64,000 bases of DNA from assembly GCA_023386495.1 (NCBI GenBank), contig JAEWJS010000082.1, forward strand, positions 1 through 64,000, given 5' to 3'. The stretch is from Bacillota bacterium (GTDB taxonomy: Bacteria; Bacillota; Bacilli; Paenibacillales; Paenibacillaceae). Positions 24,716-34,183 of the stretch are shown here, in pieces. The translations under genes were made by a program, and so were the position numbers. How positions within the stretch are numbered: position 1 is the stretch's first letter; each line of letters opens with the position of its first letter. Under the pieces are notes generated by a model. It saw only the letters and a program-made list of their open reading frames with translations. It made no database searches and was not told where the DNA came from.

Positions 24716-26191
24716 ATGACACGTGAATGGAAGCAATGGATAGTTGAAGCAGATATCCTTGACATCCAGCGGGCAATGGAGGTCGGCACGTTCAGCGCGG
24801 AGCAGCTCGTGCAGGCTTATCTGGACAGAATCGATGAATATGATGCATACCTGAACGCAGTGTTGGAAGTCAATCCTGACGCGCTGGCTATCGCGAGAAG
24901 CCTGGACGAGGAGAGAAGGACGAAGGGCAGCCGAGGACCCTTGCACGGCATTCCGGTCTTATTGAAGGACAATATCGATACCCATGACCGCATGCATACC
25001 AGCGCGGGTTCGATTGCGCTAGAGAACTCGATAGCGCCTCATGATTCCTTCGTCGCCGCGCAGCTGCGCCGTGCCGGGGCGGTGCTGCTAGGCAAGACGA
25101 ACATGACGGAATGGGCGAACTTCATGTCCTACACGATGTGGGCAGGCTATAGCTCAAGAGGCGGGCTTGTCCGCAACCCCTATGGGCCGGGTGAATTATT
25201 CATAGGCGGTTCCAGCTCGGGTTCCGCCGCTGCCGTAGCAGCGAGCCTGAGTGCGGCAGCGATCGGAACGGAGACGACCGGCTCTATCATTAGTCCGGCG
25301 AGCCAGAACAGCATTGTAGGGATTAAGCCGACGGTAGGTCTCGTCAGCAGGTCCGGCATTATACCGATTACGTTCAGCCAAGACACGGCTGGTCCGATGG
25401 CCAAGTCCGTGGCCGATGCGGCGGTACTTCTCGGGGCGCTGACCGATCCGGACGAGCGCGATGAAGCGACATTAGGGAAACGCGCGGCTTATCGAGACTA
25501 TACGCAGTTCTTGGACGCGAGCTATCTCCGGCAGGCTAGAATCGGGATTCCCCGGCATTACTATAAGGATCTGGATCCGGACAGGCTCGCCATTGCCGAA
25601 GCCGCGATTGAAGTGCTCCGGAGCAAGGGGGCGACGATTATCGATCCGGTCCAGCTGCCGTGCGACGGAACTGCGTGGAGATGGGACGTGCTGCACTATG
25701 AATTCAAGCCTGCAATCAACCGCTATCTGTCCAAGCTGTCGCCGAGCACGCCGATTCACTCGCTGCAGGAATTGATCGCTTATAACGAGGCGCATGCGGG
25801 GCGGGCGCTGAAGTACGGCCAAGAGATCCTGATCCAGGCCGAGGGGACGAGCGGAGACTTGACGGAGCAGGCGTATCTGGACAGCGTCGCCCAGAACGCC
25901 GAATGGGCGCGCAAGCAAGGGATCGATTATGCGCTGCGCGAGCATAACCTGGACGCCTTGATGTTCCTTGGCAACGAAGATGTCGGGGATCTAGCCGCAA
26001 GGGCGGGCTATCCGGTCATAACGGTGCCGGGCGGCTATGCGGAGAACGGCATCATCGCGGAAGGCGGCTATACGACGCGTGGACCGCAAGGGATTTCCTT
26101 TGCCGGGGCGGCCTATAGCGAGCCGCTGTTGATTAAGATCGCATACGGCTATGAACAGGCGACGAAGCACCGCGTCCCCCCGAAGTTGTGA
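24716..26191 (+). CDS. Amidase-signature hydrolase
   Basis: 491 residues of the amidase signature family. The Ser-cisSer-Lys triad is visible: Lys in PVLLKDNIDT, the glycine/serine-rich GGSSSGSAAAV and the nucleophile Ser in ETTGSIISP. Such enzymes hydrolyse carboxamides; the sequence resembles the GatA-like amidases of unknown substrate rather than GatA itself, since no gatB or gatC is nearby. The open frame extends to 24596, but the first 40 codons lie in leader sequence next to the operator; MTREWKQW at 24716 is the natural start. It is divergent from tetR, so control by it is likely. Confidence 0.88.
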   Translation: MTREWKQWIVEADILDIQRAMEVGTFSAEQLVQAYLDRIDEYDAYLNAVLEVNPDALAIARSLDEERRTKGSRGPLHGIPVLLKDNIDTHDRMHTSAGSIALENSIAPHDSFVAAQLRRAGAVLLGKTNMTEWANFMSYTMWAGYSSRGGLVRNPYGPGELFIGGSSSGSAAAVAASLSAAAIGTETTGSIISPASQNSIVGIKPTVGLVSRSGIIPITFSQDTAGPMAKSVADAAVLLGALTDPDERDEATLGKRAAYRDYTQFLDASYLRQARIGIPRHYYKDLDPDRLAIAEAAIEVLRSKGATIIDPVQLPCDGTAWRWDVLHYEFKPAINRYLSKLSPSTPIHSLQELIAYNEAHAGRALKYGQEILIQAEGTSGDLTEQAYLDSVAQNAEWARKQGIDYALREHNLDALMFLGNEDVGDLAARAGYPVITVPGGYAENGIIAEGGYTTRGPQGISFAGAAYSEPLLIKIAYGYEQATKHRVPPKL

Positions 26192-26281
26192 CAGCGCAGC
26201 GCACAGACGAATACAAGAAAGGATAAGCGATCTTCGCAAAATCTTGACAACATCTCCGAGAGAAATTCAGACGCCCCCTAT

Positions 26282-26304
26282 ATGATGTGTGGAAGAAACA
26301 TCAT
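26282..26304 (+). promoter_or_regulatory. Inverted repeat upstream of the flavin monooxygenase gene
   Basis: ATGATGT (26282-26288) and ACATCAT (26298-26304) are perfect arms nine bases apart, just before the ribosome binding site. TTGACA stands at 26244-26249 without a good -10 at normal distance. It is a candidate repressor site. Confidence 0.45.
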
Positions 26305-26326
26305 GTATCATTGGGAGGCTGCAGGA

Positions 26327-27526
26327 ATGAGGAAAAAGAAAATCGTAATGATCGGAGCGGGAATTGCCGGATCGACGTTGGCTTACGCCTTGCACAAGGA
26401 TGGGCGATTCGACCTGACAATCATCGTGTCTAAGGACGCAGAGGACATTCGAAACGGCCGCATTCTGTCCACGCAAGCCCACTTCGAAGCGTTGCTGCAG
26501 ACCGAGAGCCGATTCGGGATCCCAGATTACGGGGCGGTATATGAAGTGAAAAAAATCGAACTGTTGATCAATGGACAGAAGTTGTTCAAGGGGAACTTGA
26601 AGTGCAGAGCAGTCAGCCAAGATCAGCGCGTATATCTGTCAGCGCTCCTGGACGGTCTACGCGACCGGGGAGTCGAGATCCGGAAGACGCGCTTGACCGA
26701 GAGCGACATGGCCGCATTAGCGGAAACATTCGATCTCATTATCGATTGTACCGGCAAGGCGGGACCAGTCGTGCCCTTCCCTGCCTATAGCGAGCTCGCG
26801 AATATCCCGGAATCTCCTCCAAGGGTCATTACCGCGGGGATGTTCCATGGCTTGATGCCTGCAGAGGACAATATCATGAGCTATAATATCGCGCCGGGGT
26901 TAGGGGAATTATTCGAGACGGCAACCATGACGAAACAAGGGATCGCGGGGTCCCTATTGTTGGAGGCCATCCCGGGGAGCGAGCTCGATTGCATGAAGGG
27001 CATTAAGGAACCGGATGACTTCGTGCAGAGGCTGTTAGCAGTGCTGCAAACCTATTTCCCCCACATCCGTAAAAGAATCAACGCGGATGAATTTCGTCTC
27101 GTCGATCCGCTGTCCTATGTACAGATGGCGATCCAACCGGTGGTTCGCATTCCGTATACGATGCTGAATGGGACGCTAGCGGTCGGCTGCGGCGACAGCG
27201 TGGTGCTCAATGATCCGATTACGGGGCAAGGAGCCAATGCGGCCTCTTATTGCGCCAATGTGCTCTATGCCTTGCTTGCGGAGCATGCGCATGAGGCGTG
27301 GGACGAAGCATTCGGCGAACGCTATTGGAGGCAGACGCAAGAATACGTGACCAAAATGTCGGAGTGGACGAATGCGATGATGGGACCTCCGTCGGAATCG
27401 TTCTCGGCCGCGCTTGAGAGGGCGGCTCAAGATCAAGAAGCAGCCGATGAGTTCGTCACGCTGTTCGCGAATCCGGTCGCGGCGCATGGTCTATTCTTCG
27501 CTCCGTTAGAGGCGACGAAAGCATAG
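26327..27526 (+). CDS. Styrene monooxygenase-like FAD protein
   Basis: 399 residues. The N-terminal FAD fold is KKKIVMIGAGIAGSTLAYAL; the second FAD region is GCGDSVVLNDPITGQGANAAS, typical of StyA-type monooxygenases (group E), which epoxidise styrene or indole using reduced FAD from a separate reductase, StyB. No StyB is encoded nearby, so it must use reduced flavin from elsewhere or act differently. GGGAGG lies nine bases before the ATG; the open frame continues 15 codons upstream into an inverted repeat, so I use the later start. Confidence 0.8.
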   Translation: MRKKKIVMIGAGIAGSTLAYALHKDGRFDLTIIVSKDAEDIRNGRILSTQAHFEALLQTESRFGIPDYGAVYEVKKIELLINGQKLFKGNLKCRAVSQDQRVYLSALLDGLRDRGVEIRKTRLTESDMAALAETFDLIIDCTGKAGPVVPFPAYSELANIPESPPRVITAGMFHGLMPAEDNIMSYNIAPGLGELFETATMTKQGIAGSLLLEAIPGSELDCMKGIKEPDDFVQRLLAVLQTYFPHIRKRINADEFRLVDPLSYVQMAIQPVVRIPYTMLNGTLAVGCGDSVVLNDPITGQGANAASYCANVLYALLAEHAHEAWDEAFGERYWRQTQEYVTKMSEWTNAMMGPPSESFSAALERAAQDQEAADEFVTLFANPVAAHGLFFAPLEATKA

Positions 27527-27552
27527 CTTGCATCATGATCTTCGGAGAGAAT

Positions 27553-27578
27553 ACCCGACCTTGCGAGGTCGGGTTTTT
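27553..27578 (+). terminator. Terminator of the monooxygenase gene
   Basis: ACCCGACC TTGC GAGGTCGGGT followed by TTTTT; member of the repeated terminator family. Confidence 0.9.
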
Positions 27579-27689
27579 GCGATGCAGCATCAAATAAACC
27601 AATCCCCGACCATTCGACAGCATTCGTATCGGACATGGCTTACAATCCTCGTGAAAGCGAATACAATTCGTGCAACGAAGGAGAGATGA

Positions 27690-30683
27690 ATGATGCCGGA
27701 ACTCAACGAAGAGAAGGTTCGCCTTCAGCGAATAGCCGCGCCTCGCAAGTCAGCGGGCTTCATGCCGCGGGCCGTGCCTGGGTCATTGCCGCTTGACCTG
27801 ACCTCGAACGGGAAGGAGGATTGGCAGCCCGCCGTCGTGTTCTCTCCCCCGCATCTGCGCAAGGCAGAGAGCAAGAGCTTGAACATGAACGGCTTGCATT
27901 CGGGCAGCTCCGGTATGGAGGGAGGGCGAACGGCTGAGCCGGCCGCGGCCATGCTGCGAAGTTCCCGGCTGACATCCGAATCTTCCCTGCTGCTGTCTCA
28001 GCCTGATCCGTCGGACGAGCTGTTCTTGCAGCAGTCGGGGGCGATGCTGTCGAGCGGTACGCATGAATGGAATTCGAGATTCGGAGCAAGCGCTTCTGAT
28101 GTCTCTTACGATTTTAACGAATACGTGATGCTCCGGCATCCCGACGACGCGCTGCCCAGCGGCAGCGGCGGTCAGGCCGTGCTCCCTTCCGACCCCAAGT
28201 TCCAGACGCTGCTTAACGAAGCAGACAAGGGCATTGCCGCATTCATTGAGAACGTCGGCCTGCGATATAGCAATAATTGGCCGCAAATCTATCAGTACGG
28301 CATAAGTCTGAAGTCGACGCTGTACAGCTGGTGGTTCCAAGTCTGCGCGATGCGCGCCTTCAACCAATTGCATCGCTACAGCCGATCCGAGATCAAGGAG
28401 CAAGCCTACAATGCTACGCCTTATGAATATTACGGCCAATCCTTAGGCTATCACTTGATGTCATCGAGCGTGCGAAGCGAGGTCGATGCCTACTTGGCCG
28501 GTAACGGCAACAGCTCCAAGCTGAAACAGATCGTCACGGCGGCATTCTGGGAGAAGGTCATGAGCGACGTATTCGAGGAATATTTTGACCGGAACGGCAT
28601 TCCGCAAGTCGACCCTTACGTACCGGAAGGGGAGTATCCGTTCGACCCTTACCCGGCCCATGACGTATTCTTCGGGCTGCAGATCGTCAATCGACAGAAT
28701 TGGCGCCTGCTGGGGTATGCGCGCAGCGAGCTGGTGAAGAGCATCCCGCTCGGTCCGAAGGAGACGCAGAAGGTAAGCGTGAAGATCCACAGGCGCACCA
28801 AAACCGCGAAGTCCTCGGAAGAATCGTCCTCGTACGAGACTTCGTCGGATAGCAGCACGACTTCCAAGGATACGTCGGAGGTTGTGGCGGAAGCTTCCCG
28901 AAAATTGAACATGCATGCGGAAGCGGAGGTCAGCGGCGGGTACGGTCCGTTCGTGCAAGCCAAAGTATCGGGAGGAATCGCCCAGGACACGGCTTCGTCG
29001 AGCAAGGACACGAAGACGCGGCTCAATGAGATGATGCAGAAGACGGCGAGCAAGATGAAGCGCGATACCAAGGTGACCGTGAGCAGCGAGACCGAGATGA
29101 CATTCGAGGATTCGCGTTCTTCGGAGCTTACGAATCCCAATGACGAGATTGCCGTCACGTATCTGTATCATCGCCTGCAGCAGCGGTATTGGGTGAGCAC
29201 CGAGATCGCCGAGGTCAACTCGGTTGTCTTCGTCCCCGAACCGATTCCGGATTGGCATGCGATTGATGAAGAATGGATCGAACAGCATGGCGACATATTG
29301 GCAGGGGCTTTGCTCGATCCCGATTTTGGACCGATACTTGCGACGATCTGCAAGGAGCCGCCCAACCTGGAATATTCGGATTCGTCGAAGTTCAAGCTGG
29401 CTATGGATGCAGGGATCAAAGCGGCGGGGGATTATCGAGGCTTTACCGGCGGCGGGGCGATGCCGGATCTTCTAGCCTCCGGCCAAGCGGCGTACGAGCG
29501 GCAGTATGAGCGCGAGAATCATATGCGCATGGACCAGCGCAGGCGGGCGCATCAGACGGAGCGGCTGCTCACCCATATCCGAAGGAACATTCTGCACTAC
29601 ATGCGCGCGATCTGGGCCAGCGAGGATTACGATCAGAAAATGCAGCGCTACAGCCGCATGCGCGTGGCAACGGAATGGTCATTCGTGCCCAGCGGGCCTA
29701 AGAAGGGCAATCCGCTGGAAGTGGAAGGGACGTTCGTGCCCAGCGCGGGAAGCGTACGTCCGCTCACCGAGGTGATCAATCCCATCGGCCCGATCGGCTA
29801 CTTGTTCAATTGCGCCATCTATCAGCTTCGTGACCATCCGAAGCTTGCCAATCTCAATCAGGCTTTGGCATACTTGCGCAGCACCTACGCGCGATTCACG
29901 GTCCAAGTGTCGGCGTCCGGCCCGTCATTGTCCGTCCGACAGGCCGTATGCTACGAACCGCGCAGCTTCGATCGCGAATATACGATGACTTATCGGCAGA
30001 ACAGGGGAGCGTGGCTGATTCCCAACTCGCATCCGGACGAGATGGATTGGTTCGTTGTCCGCGTGATGCCTGACGGCAGCCTCGATACCCTGGGCTTCCG
30101 GATCTGGCTGGACGGTCAGCCGGCGGACGGGGATATACTGACCGTTCGTATCCGAATGACGGGCGAGCTGGAGGACCCGCATCTGCGGATGCTGCGGATG
30201 CAGTACCCGCTGCCCCCTGCTGCAGAGGAGGCGCTATTGTTCACGCCTCAGCTGCTTCGCGAGATGGCCGAGGTGCTGCCGGAGCTGTCTCTAGGCTATG
30301 AACCGGCGGAGTGGAGCCATCTGAATGCCGGTCAGCAGGCGGCGTTCCGGGGCCTTTATCACCAGTTCCTGATGATGCGCGAGAGCGGAAGGCTCGTCGC
30401 GCTGGATACGGCGAATCTCGTGCTGGATCTGGAGATCAGCCAGTCTCCGGCGCTGGAGCCCTTCAAGCGGCTGCACCGTTATATCGATGTCAAGAAAGAA
30501 TATGAAGAGTACAGACGACGCTCGCTGGAGAATGAGAGAAGGGCTAGATTGCTGGACAAGGCCGTGCTCGGCGACCCGGACATCGAACGCATCGCGCTCA
30601 TTACCGATGCCGTCGGCAGGGACCAAGTGGCGATCGCGGAAGCGCTGGAAGAGCTGGATTCCGATACGGAACCGAATAAATAA
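27690..30683 (+). CDS. Large protein of unknown function, first gene of a toxin-like module
   Basis: 997 residues; I do not recognise the family. Residues 1-160 are low-complexity and likely disordered. About 170-350 is a folded helical region (YSNNWPQIYQYGISLKSTLYSWW). Then comes a striking Ser/Thr/Glu-rich stretch (about 372-400), a Gly-rich strand pair (SGGYGPFVQAKVSGG, 415-429) and a Lys/Ser-rich helix, before a folded core, YLYHRLQQRYWVSTEIAEVNSVVFVPEPIP (491-520). There is no signal peptide and no membrane helix. AAGGAG lies six bases before the ATG. The next two genes follow within 18 bases and by overlap, so the three products probably work together, perhaps as a carrier with a nuclease cargo. 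Confidence 0.8.
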   Translation: MMPELNEEKVRLQRIAAPRKSAGFMPRAVPGSLPLDLTSNGKEDWQPAVVFSPPHLRKAESKSLNMNGLHSGSSGMEGGRTAEPAAAMLRSSRLTSESSLLLSQPDPSDELFLQQSGAMLSSGTHEWNSRFGASASDVSYDFNEYVMLRHPDDALPSGSGGQAVLPSDPKFQTLLNEADKGIAAFIENVGLRYSNNWPQIYQYGISLKSTLYSWWFQVCAMRAFNQLHRYSRSEIKEQAYNATPYEYYGQSLGYHLMSSSVRSEVDAYLAGNGNSSKLKQIVTAAFWEKVMSDVFEEYFDRNGIPQVDPYVPEGEYPFDPYPAHDVFFGLQIVNRQNWRLLGYARSELVKSIPLGPKETQKVSVKIHRRTKTAKSSEESSSYETSSDSSTTSKDTSEVVAEASRKLNMHAEAEVSGGYGPFVQAKVSGGIAQDTASSSKDTKTRLNEMMQKTASKMKRDTKVTVSSETEMTFEDSRSSELTNPNDEIAVTYLYHRLQQRYWVSTEIAEVNSVVFVPEPIPDWHAIDEEWIEQHGDILAGALLDPDFGPILATICKEPPNLEYSDSSKFKLAMDAGIKAAGDYRGFTGGGAMPDLLASGQAAYERQYERENHMRMDQRRRAHQTERLLTHIRRNILHYMRAIWASEDYDQKMQRYSRMRVATEWSFVPSGPKKGNPLEVEGTFVPSAGSVRPLTEVINPIGPIGYLFNCAIYQLRDHPKLANLNQALAYLRSTYARFTVQVSASGPSLSVRQAVCYEPRSFDREYTMTYRQNRGAWLIPNSHPDEMDWFVVRVMPDGSLDTLGFRIWLDGQPADGDILTVRIRMTGELEDPHLRMLRMQYPLPPAAEEALLFTPQLLREMAEVLPELSLGYEPAEWSHLNAGQQAAFRGLYHQFLMMRESGRLVALDTANLVLDLEISQSPALEPFKRLHRYIDVKKEYEEYRRRSLENERRARLLDKAVLGDPDIERIALITDAVGRDQVAIAEALEELDSDTEPNK

Positions 30684-30701
30684 CGGAAGGGGAGAAGAAG
30701 G

Positions 30702-31112
30702 ATGCCTACGATCGATGCGAGTAGCAGCAAGGTCTCGCGCGCGAAGCTCGATATTGCCGAGAAGGTGCTGCTCGGCATTACGCCTAAGGAAACGCTCGAC
30801 ATCCCGAGTCCGCAGTCGGCTGTGCTGCCGCATGCGCTCAGCGCGCGGCTCGAGACGCTTCGCAGCTATCTGAACGGTAATCCTGTCATGCGCGATGCCT
30901 TCATGAAGGAAGTCAAGGAGAAGTGGGCGGCTGCCGCAGGGGAGGAGGGCGAATTCGAAGCGGCGATCGCAGAGCGGCGCGACGCGATTAACAGCTTGGC
31001 GTCTATGGACGAGTTCAAGAAGCAAGCGCCGCGATCCGTCAACCGGCTGCGGGAAGAGCTGGACCGTTATCTCGACGTTATCGAGGGTGTCGGCGGCTCG
31101 AATGCGTGGTGA
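30702..31112 (+). CDS. Small helical protein of unknown function
   Basis: 136 residues, mostly helical and charged, with a Pro-rich break (TLDIPSPQSAVLP, about 32-44). No motif I can name. It lies between the 997-residue protein and the nuclease-like protein and overlaps the latter's start. In such modules small middle genes are often chaperones, adaptors or structural parts; immunity to the nuclease is possible, though immunity genes usually follow the toxin. GGGGAGAAGAAGG precedes the ATG. Confidence 0.75.
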   Translation: MPTIDASSSKVSRAKLDIAEKVLLGITPKETLDIPSPQSAVLPHALSARLETLRSYLNGNPVMRDAFMKEVKEKWAAAAGEEGEFEAAIAERRDAINSLASMDEFKKQAPRSVNRLREELDRYLDVIEGVGGSNAW

Positions 31113-33175
31113 ACCGGACCATGACGGGTTCGGTTAAGAACAGCGCGCCGCAGTCGCCGGCGGAAGCCGCCCAAGCGCTCGGTGCCGTATTCCTGCAGCT
31201 CCGATCGCAAGGCCGCTTGCCGGACGCAAGTACGCCTCCGTTCTATATGGGGAGCGTGGCTGCCATGCTGCCTGCGCTCTACCGGCAGTACGGCACCGAT
31301 AACGAGCGTTATCGGCAGGCCGGCCAGGATCATTATGTCACCGCCCAAGAACGTTATCGGGAGGCCCATGATACGGTCATCCCGGAGCTGGAGAGACAGG
31401 CGCTGTTATGGTCGCAGCATACCCTCAATCTGGAGGCGAAGAAGCTGCATCAGCTGCTAGCCACACTCCGCGAACAGGGGGTTCAGAATGCACTCTGCAT
31501 CGCGGCGCAGCGGGTATGGCGTCAAGCTTCCGATGCTCCTCGGACGGAAGAGGAGCATCAAGCGGAAGCGGAGCTGCGAAGGGCGTTATGGTATGCCAAG
31601 GATCATCAGATGAACGCGCTCGAGAAGGCCGGTCGCCGGATGGCCGTGCTCGAGCGCAAGCGATATGCGGCAGCGATGCGCAAGGTGCTGGAGGAGGCGG
31701 AGGAGGGTGAACGACGAGCAGCGGAACTGCTCGCCGTCCTCTTCGCGCATCCGGCGGGCGTCTCGATCATCAATGGCTATAATGAATCGTTGACGCGGGG
31801 CGCTGCTGCGGCGAACGGAGCAGTGCAGGAGGCATTCCATGCCGTCATGGCGTTCGGCCGAGAGTTGATTCATAATCCTGACCATGTATGGCGGTATGAA
31901 CCGCTCCTGATGGGCGGCCTCCAGCGCATGGGGCTGATCGGCGTGCCGGGCTTGGCGCCATACGTAAGCGCGATCGCGGTCGTCAAGAGCATGAGCTTCG
32001 AGAGGAGCGTCATCTTCCATCTGGGGCTCGTGCTGGGCTGCTTAGGGCTTGTATTCGCTGGACCCGTCGGGTTGGCGGTGATCGGAGTGCTGGAGCTCGG
32101 CATCGCCGGCTATGATACGGCACTGACGTACATGGAGGAGCGCGAACGGGAGTTGGCGGCGGCCGCCTCGGGATTCCGGGGCGCGGAAGAGCAGATCGCG
32201 GCGAGCACGGGCTTCGAAGGGACGAAGCTGGCTGGCGCGACGGCACTGCTGACCGCGATCGCGCTGTTCGGAGGCACGGCATCCCTGTTGAGGGAGATGA
32301 AGAATCGTCGTGCGCGTACAGCGGCTTCGGTCGGGCAGCCGGGCATGCCATCGGCAAATGCGGCCCCGGACTCGACTGCTGCTGCGCCGGATGTACGCAG
32401 TCGGCGTGCCGATGACGCCGTGGCGAATGATCCGCCGGGAACGCGGGATCGTGCTATTCAGGACAGGGGAATCGAGGAAACGGCGGCGCTTCGCGACAAT
32501 ATCGCCGCAAGAGGAATCGACATGACGGAGACGGACGAGCCCTTGGAGCTCATGATGCCTTGGGAGCAGCCGCCCATGTCCGGACATCCTGTGACGAGCC
32601 GGCGGGAGCCGCTTCCAATGCGCCGCGGCGGCGTTAGCCGGACTTCGAAGTGGCTGCTGTCGATGGAGGACCAGATGAACCATGTGCAGTTCTCGCCGCA
32701 GGTGAATGCGAAGGCGTTCCGGCTGACCTCATTCAACGATGTGCCGGAAGGCGGGGCTACGCTCAGGTTCGGTCCGCGGACCTACCAGCTTGACGCGGAA
32801 GGGCAACTGGTCGAGGCTTCAACCACGCGGCTTACGCTAGGCGTCCGTGATCCGGCCTATTATAACAGGCAGTCCAAGGGCATGGACTTTGGCCACTTGC
32901 TCGGCATCATGTTCGGCCATATCGATGCGCAGTTGGGCCCGTTAGGTGGATTTCCGCAAGCGAGAGCGTTGAACCAATTCACCGGACGCTGGTTCCGAGC
33001 GGAACAGAAGGTGCATAGGGAAGCCCTTAATCTGCAGGAACTAGGCCGACCCTTCCGGGTTGTCGCGCAAGCGAGAGGGTACGCCAACGGCATCCCTGAG
33101 GAGATCCGAATCTTCTTGGAGGTCGGCGGGCAGCCCGTTCTGGGCACGGATTCGGGGTGGATGCGGAATAGGTGA
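31106..33175 (+). CDS. Toxin-like protein with a C-terminal DNA/RNA nuclease-like domain
   Basis: 689 residues. Residues 60-210 are long charged helices. Hydrophobic segments lie at 303-335 and 376-395, which could be membrane helices. A disordered Arg/Pro/Ala-rich region follows (400-560). The last 100 residues resemble the non-specific endonuclease fold of polymorphic toxins: DFGHLLG (594-600, compare DRGHLIG, with His597 as general base) and LNQFTGRWFRAEQ (622-634), then the usual alternating strands. The Arg of the classic DRGH is Phe here, so activity is uncertain. The start is GTG (31106 or 31109) overlapping the previous stop; ATG 31121 is an alternative. Confidence 0.7.
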   Translation: MVNRTMTGSVKNSAPQSPAEAAQALGAVFLQLRSQGRLPDASTPPFYMGSVAAMLPALYRQYGTDNERYRQAGQDHYVTAQERYREAHDTVIPELERQALLWSQHTLNLEAKKLHQLLATLREQGVQNALCIAAQRVWRQASDAPRTEEEHQAEAELRRALWYAKDHQMNALEKAGRRMAVLERKRYAAAMRKVLEEAEEGERRAAELLAVLFAHPAGVSIINGYNESLTRGAAAANGAVQEAFHAVMAFGRELIHNPDHVWRYEPLLMGGLQRMGLIGVPGLAPYVSAIAVVKSMSFERSVIFHLGLVLGCLGLVFAGPVGLAVIGVLELGIAGYDTALTYMEERERELAAAASGFRGAEEQIAASTGFEGTKLAGATALLTAIALFGGTASLLREMKNRRARTAASVGQPGMPSANAAPDSTAAAPDVRSRRADDAVANDPPGTRDRAIQDRGIEETAALRDNIAARGIDMTETDEPLELMMPWEQPPMSGHPVTSRREPLPMRRGGVSRTSKWLLSMEDQMNHVQFSPQVNAKAFRLTSFNDVPEGGATLRFGPRTYQLDAEGQLVEASTTRLTLGVRDPAYYNRQSKGMDFGHLLGIMFGHIDAQLGPLGGFPQARALNQFTGRWFRAEQKVHREALNLQELGRPFRVVAQARGYANGIPEEIRIFLEVGGQPVLGTDSGWMRNR

Positions 33176-33178
33176 ATG

Positions 33179-33205
33179 AAGGCCCAACCTTGCGAGGTTG
33201 GGCCT
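33179..33205 (+). terminator. Terminator of the three-gene module
   Basis: AAGGCCCAACC pairs with GGTTGGGCCTT; GGCATGC follows. Member of the repeated terminator family, with changed but compensating arms. Confidence 0.8.
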
Positions 33206-33243
33206 TCGGCATGCGTGAGTGCCGTAACGCAAGACAGCCGGCG

Positions 33244-33687
33244 TTAACCCGCTTTACGGACTAGCCGTTTCCAATGCAGGTACATGAAGCAGCCTAGACA
33301 GAATCCGCACAGCGCAAGCACGACAGCTGCCGTAAGCATGCCTAGACTGACATAGGCTGCAACGGGCAGACCGGCGGCATGAGCTGCCAATGTGAGCGTG
33401 AGGAAGAGAATCGCGAGCAAGTTGTTGAACCGGAGCAGCTCGCGGCTCTCCGTAGCCGAGCTGACGGGGAAGAGCGGAGAGAGCATGCGCACGAACGCGT
33501 TATATCTCACCCCGAAGGTACGGCTAATCAATTGTACGGCTAAGGGAAGAGCGAGAATCCAGAGCTGCTGAGCGAGGACGGCGATCAGAATGCTGAGCAG
33601 AATGCCGAGCTGATTCCCCTTGACCCGGTGCAGGGGGACTTCATCCACGCAATCATAGTTGCTTACACTTACTTGATTGTTCATCAT
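33244..33687 (-). CDS. DUF4395 membrane protein
   Basis: 147 residues with about four hydrophobic segments (28-55, 88-105 and 108-132 clearest). The segment RTFGVRYNAFVRMLSPLFP and the overall layout match DUF4395, a family of small membrane proteins of unknown function. Two successive ATGs (33687, 33684) follow GGAGGG; the second has the better spacing. It converges with the toxin-like module and ends shortly after it, so an immunity role was considered, but the family match argues against this. Confidence 0.75.
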   Translation of the reverse strand: MMNNQVSVSNYDCVDEVPLHRVKGNQLGILLSILIAVLAQQLWILALPLAVQLISRTFGVRYNAFVRMLSPLFPVSSATESRELLRFNNLLAILFLTLTLAAHAAGLPVAAYVSLGMLTAAVVLALCGFCLGCFMYLHWKRLVRKAG

Positions 33688-33813
33688 GACCCTCCAATGA
33701 GAAGCATATTAATCCTATTATACTTGATATCGCGATGGAATGAATCGGAAGGGATGCCGATAATCATGTCGAATAGTCTGTTATTACGGCATGAATAATA
33801 GGAGGCTGACTTA

Positions 33814-34182
33814 ATGGCGACGGAGAATATTTTGGAGTGGACTCTGGTGGAGGAATGTCCGATCCCGCAGGATGTGAATGCGCTGCTGGTGGCGGGCGAA
33901 ACGGCGGTTGCGGCGTACAAAACATTCCGGGACACGGCAATTTTTACGAATAAGCGGCTTATTGTGCGAGATGCGCAAGGTCTGAGGGGCAAGAAGGTCG
34001 AGATCTATTCCTTGCCTTACTCCTCAATCAATATGTGGTCCACGGAGAACGCCAGCGGCTTCCTCGACTTCAGCTCGGAAGTGGAGCTGTGGACGCGTGC
34101 GGGCCACATCAAGGTGAAGCTGCAGAAGGGCGTCGATATTCGCAAGTTCGACATGCTGATCGCGAACGCGCTTCTCAAGTAG
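33814..34182 (+). CDS. Bacterial PH-domain protein
   Basis: 122 residues forming one PH-like domain of the bPH_1 type: FTNKRLIVRDAQGLRGKKVEIYSLPYSSINMWSTENAS. Such proteins are cytosolic, form rings in crystals and have no settled function. A strong GGAGG precedes the ATG. The DUF488 gene follows after one base. Confidence 0.9.
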   Translation: MATENILEWTLVEECPIPQDVNALLVAGETAVAAYKTFRDTAIFTNKRLIVRDAQGLRGKKVEIYSLPYSSINMWSTENASGFLDFSSEVELWTRAGHIKVKLQKGVDIRKFDMLIANALLK

Positions 34183-34183
34183 G

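Noticed and set aside
33244..33687. Immunity protein for the toxin-like module
   Set aside because: It is on the opposite strand beyond a terminator and matches DUF4395, a family found without toxins.
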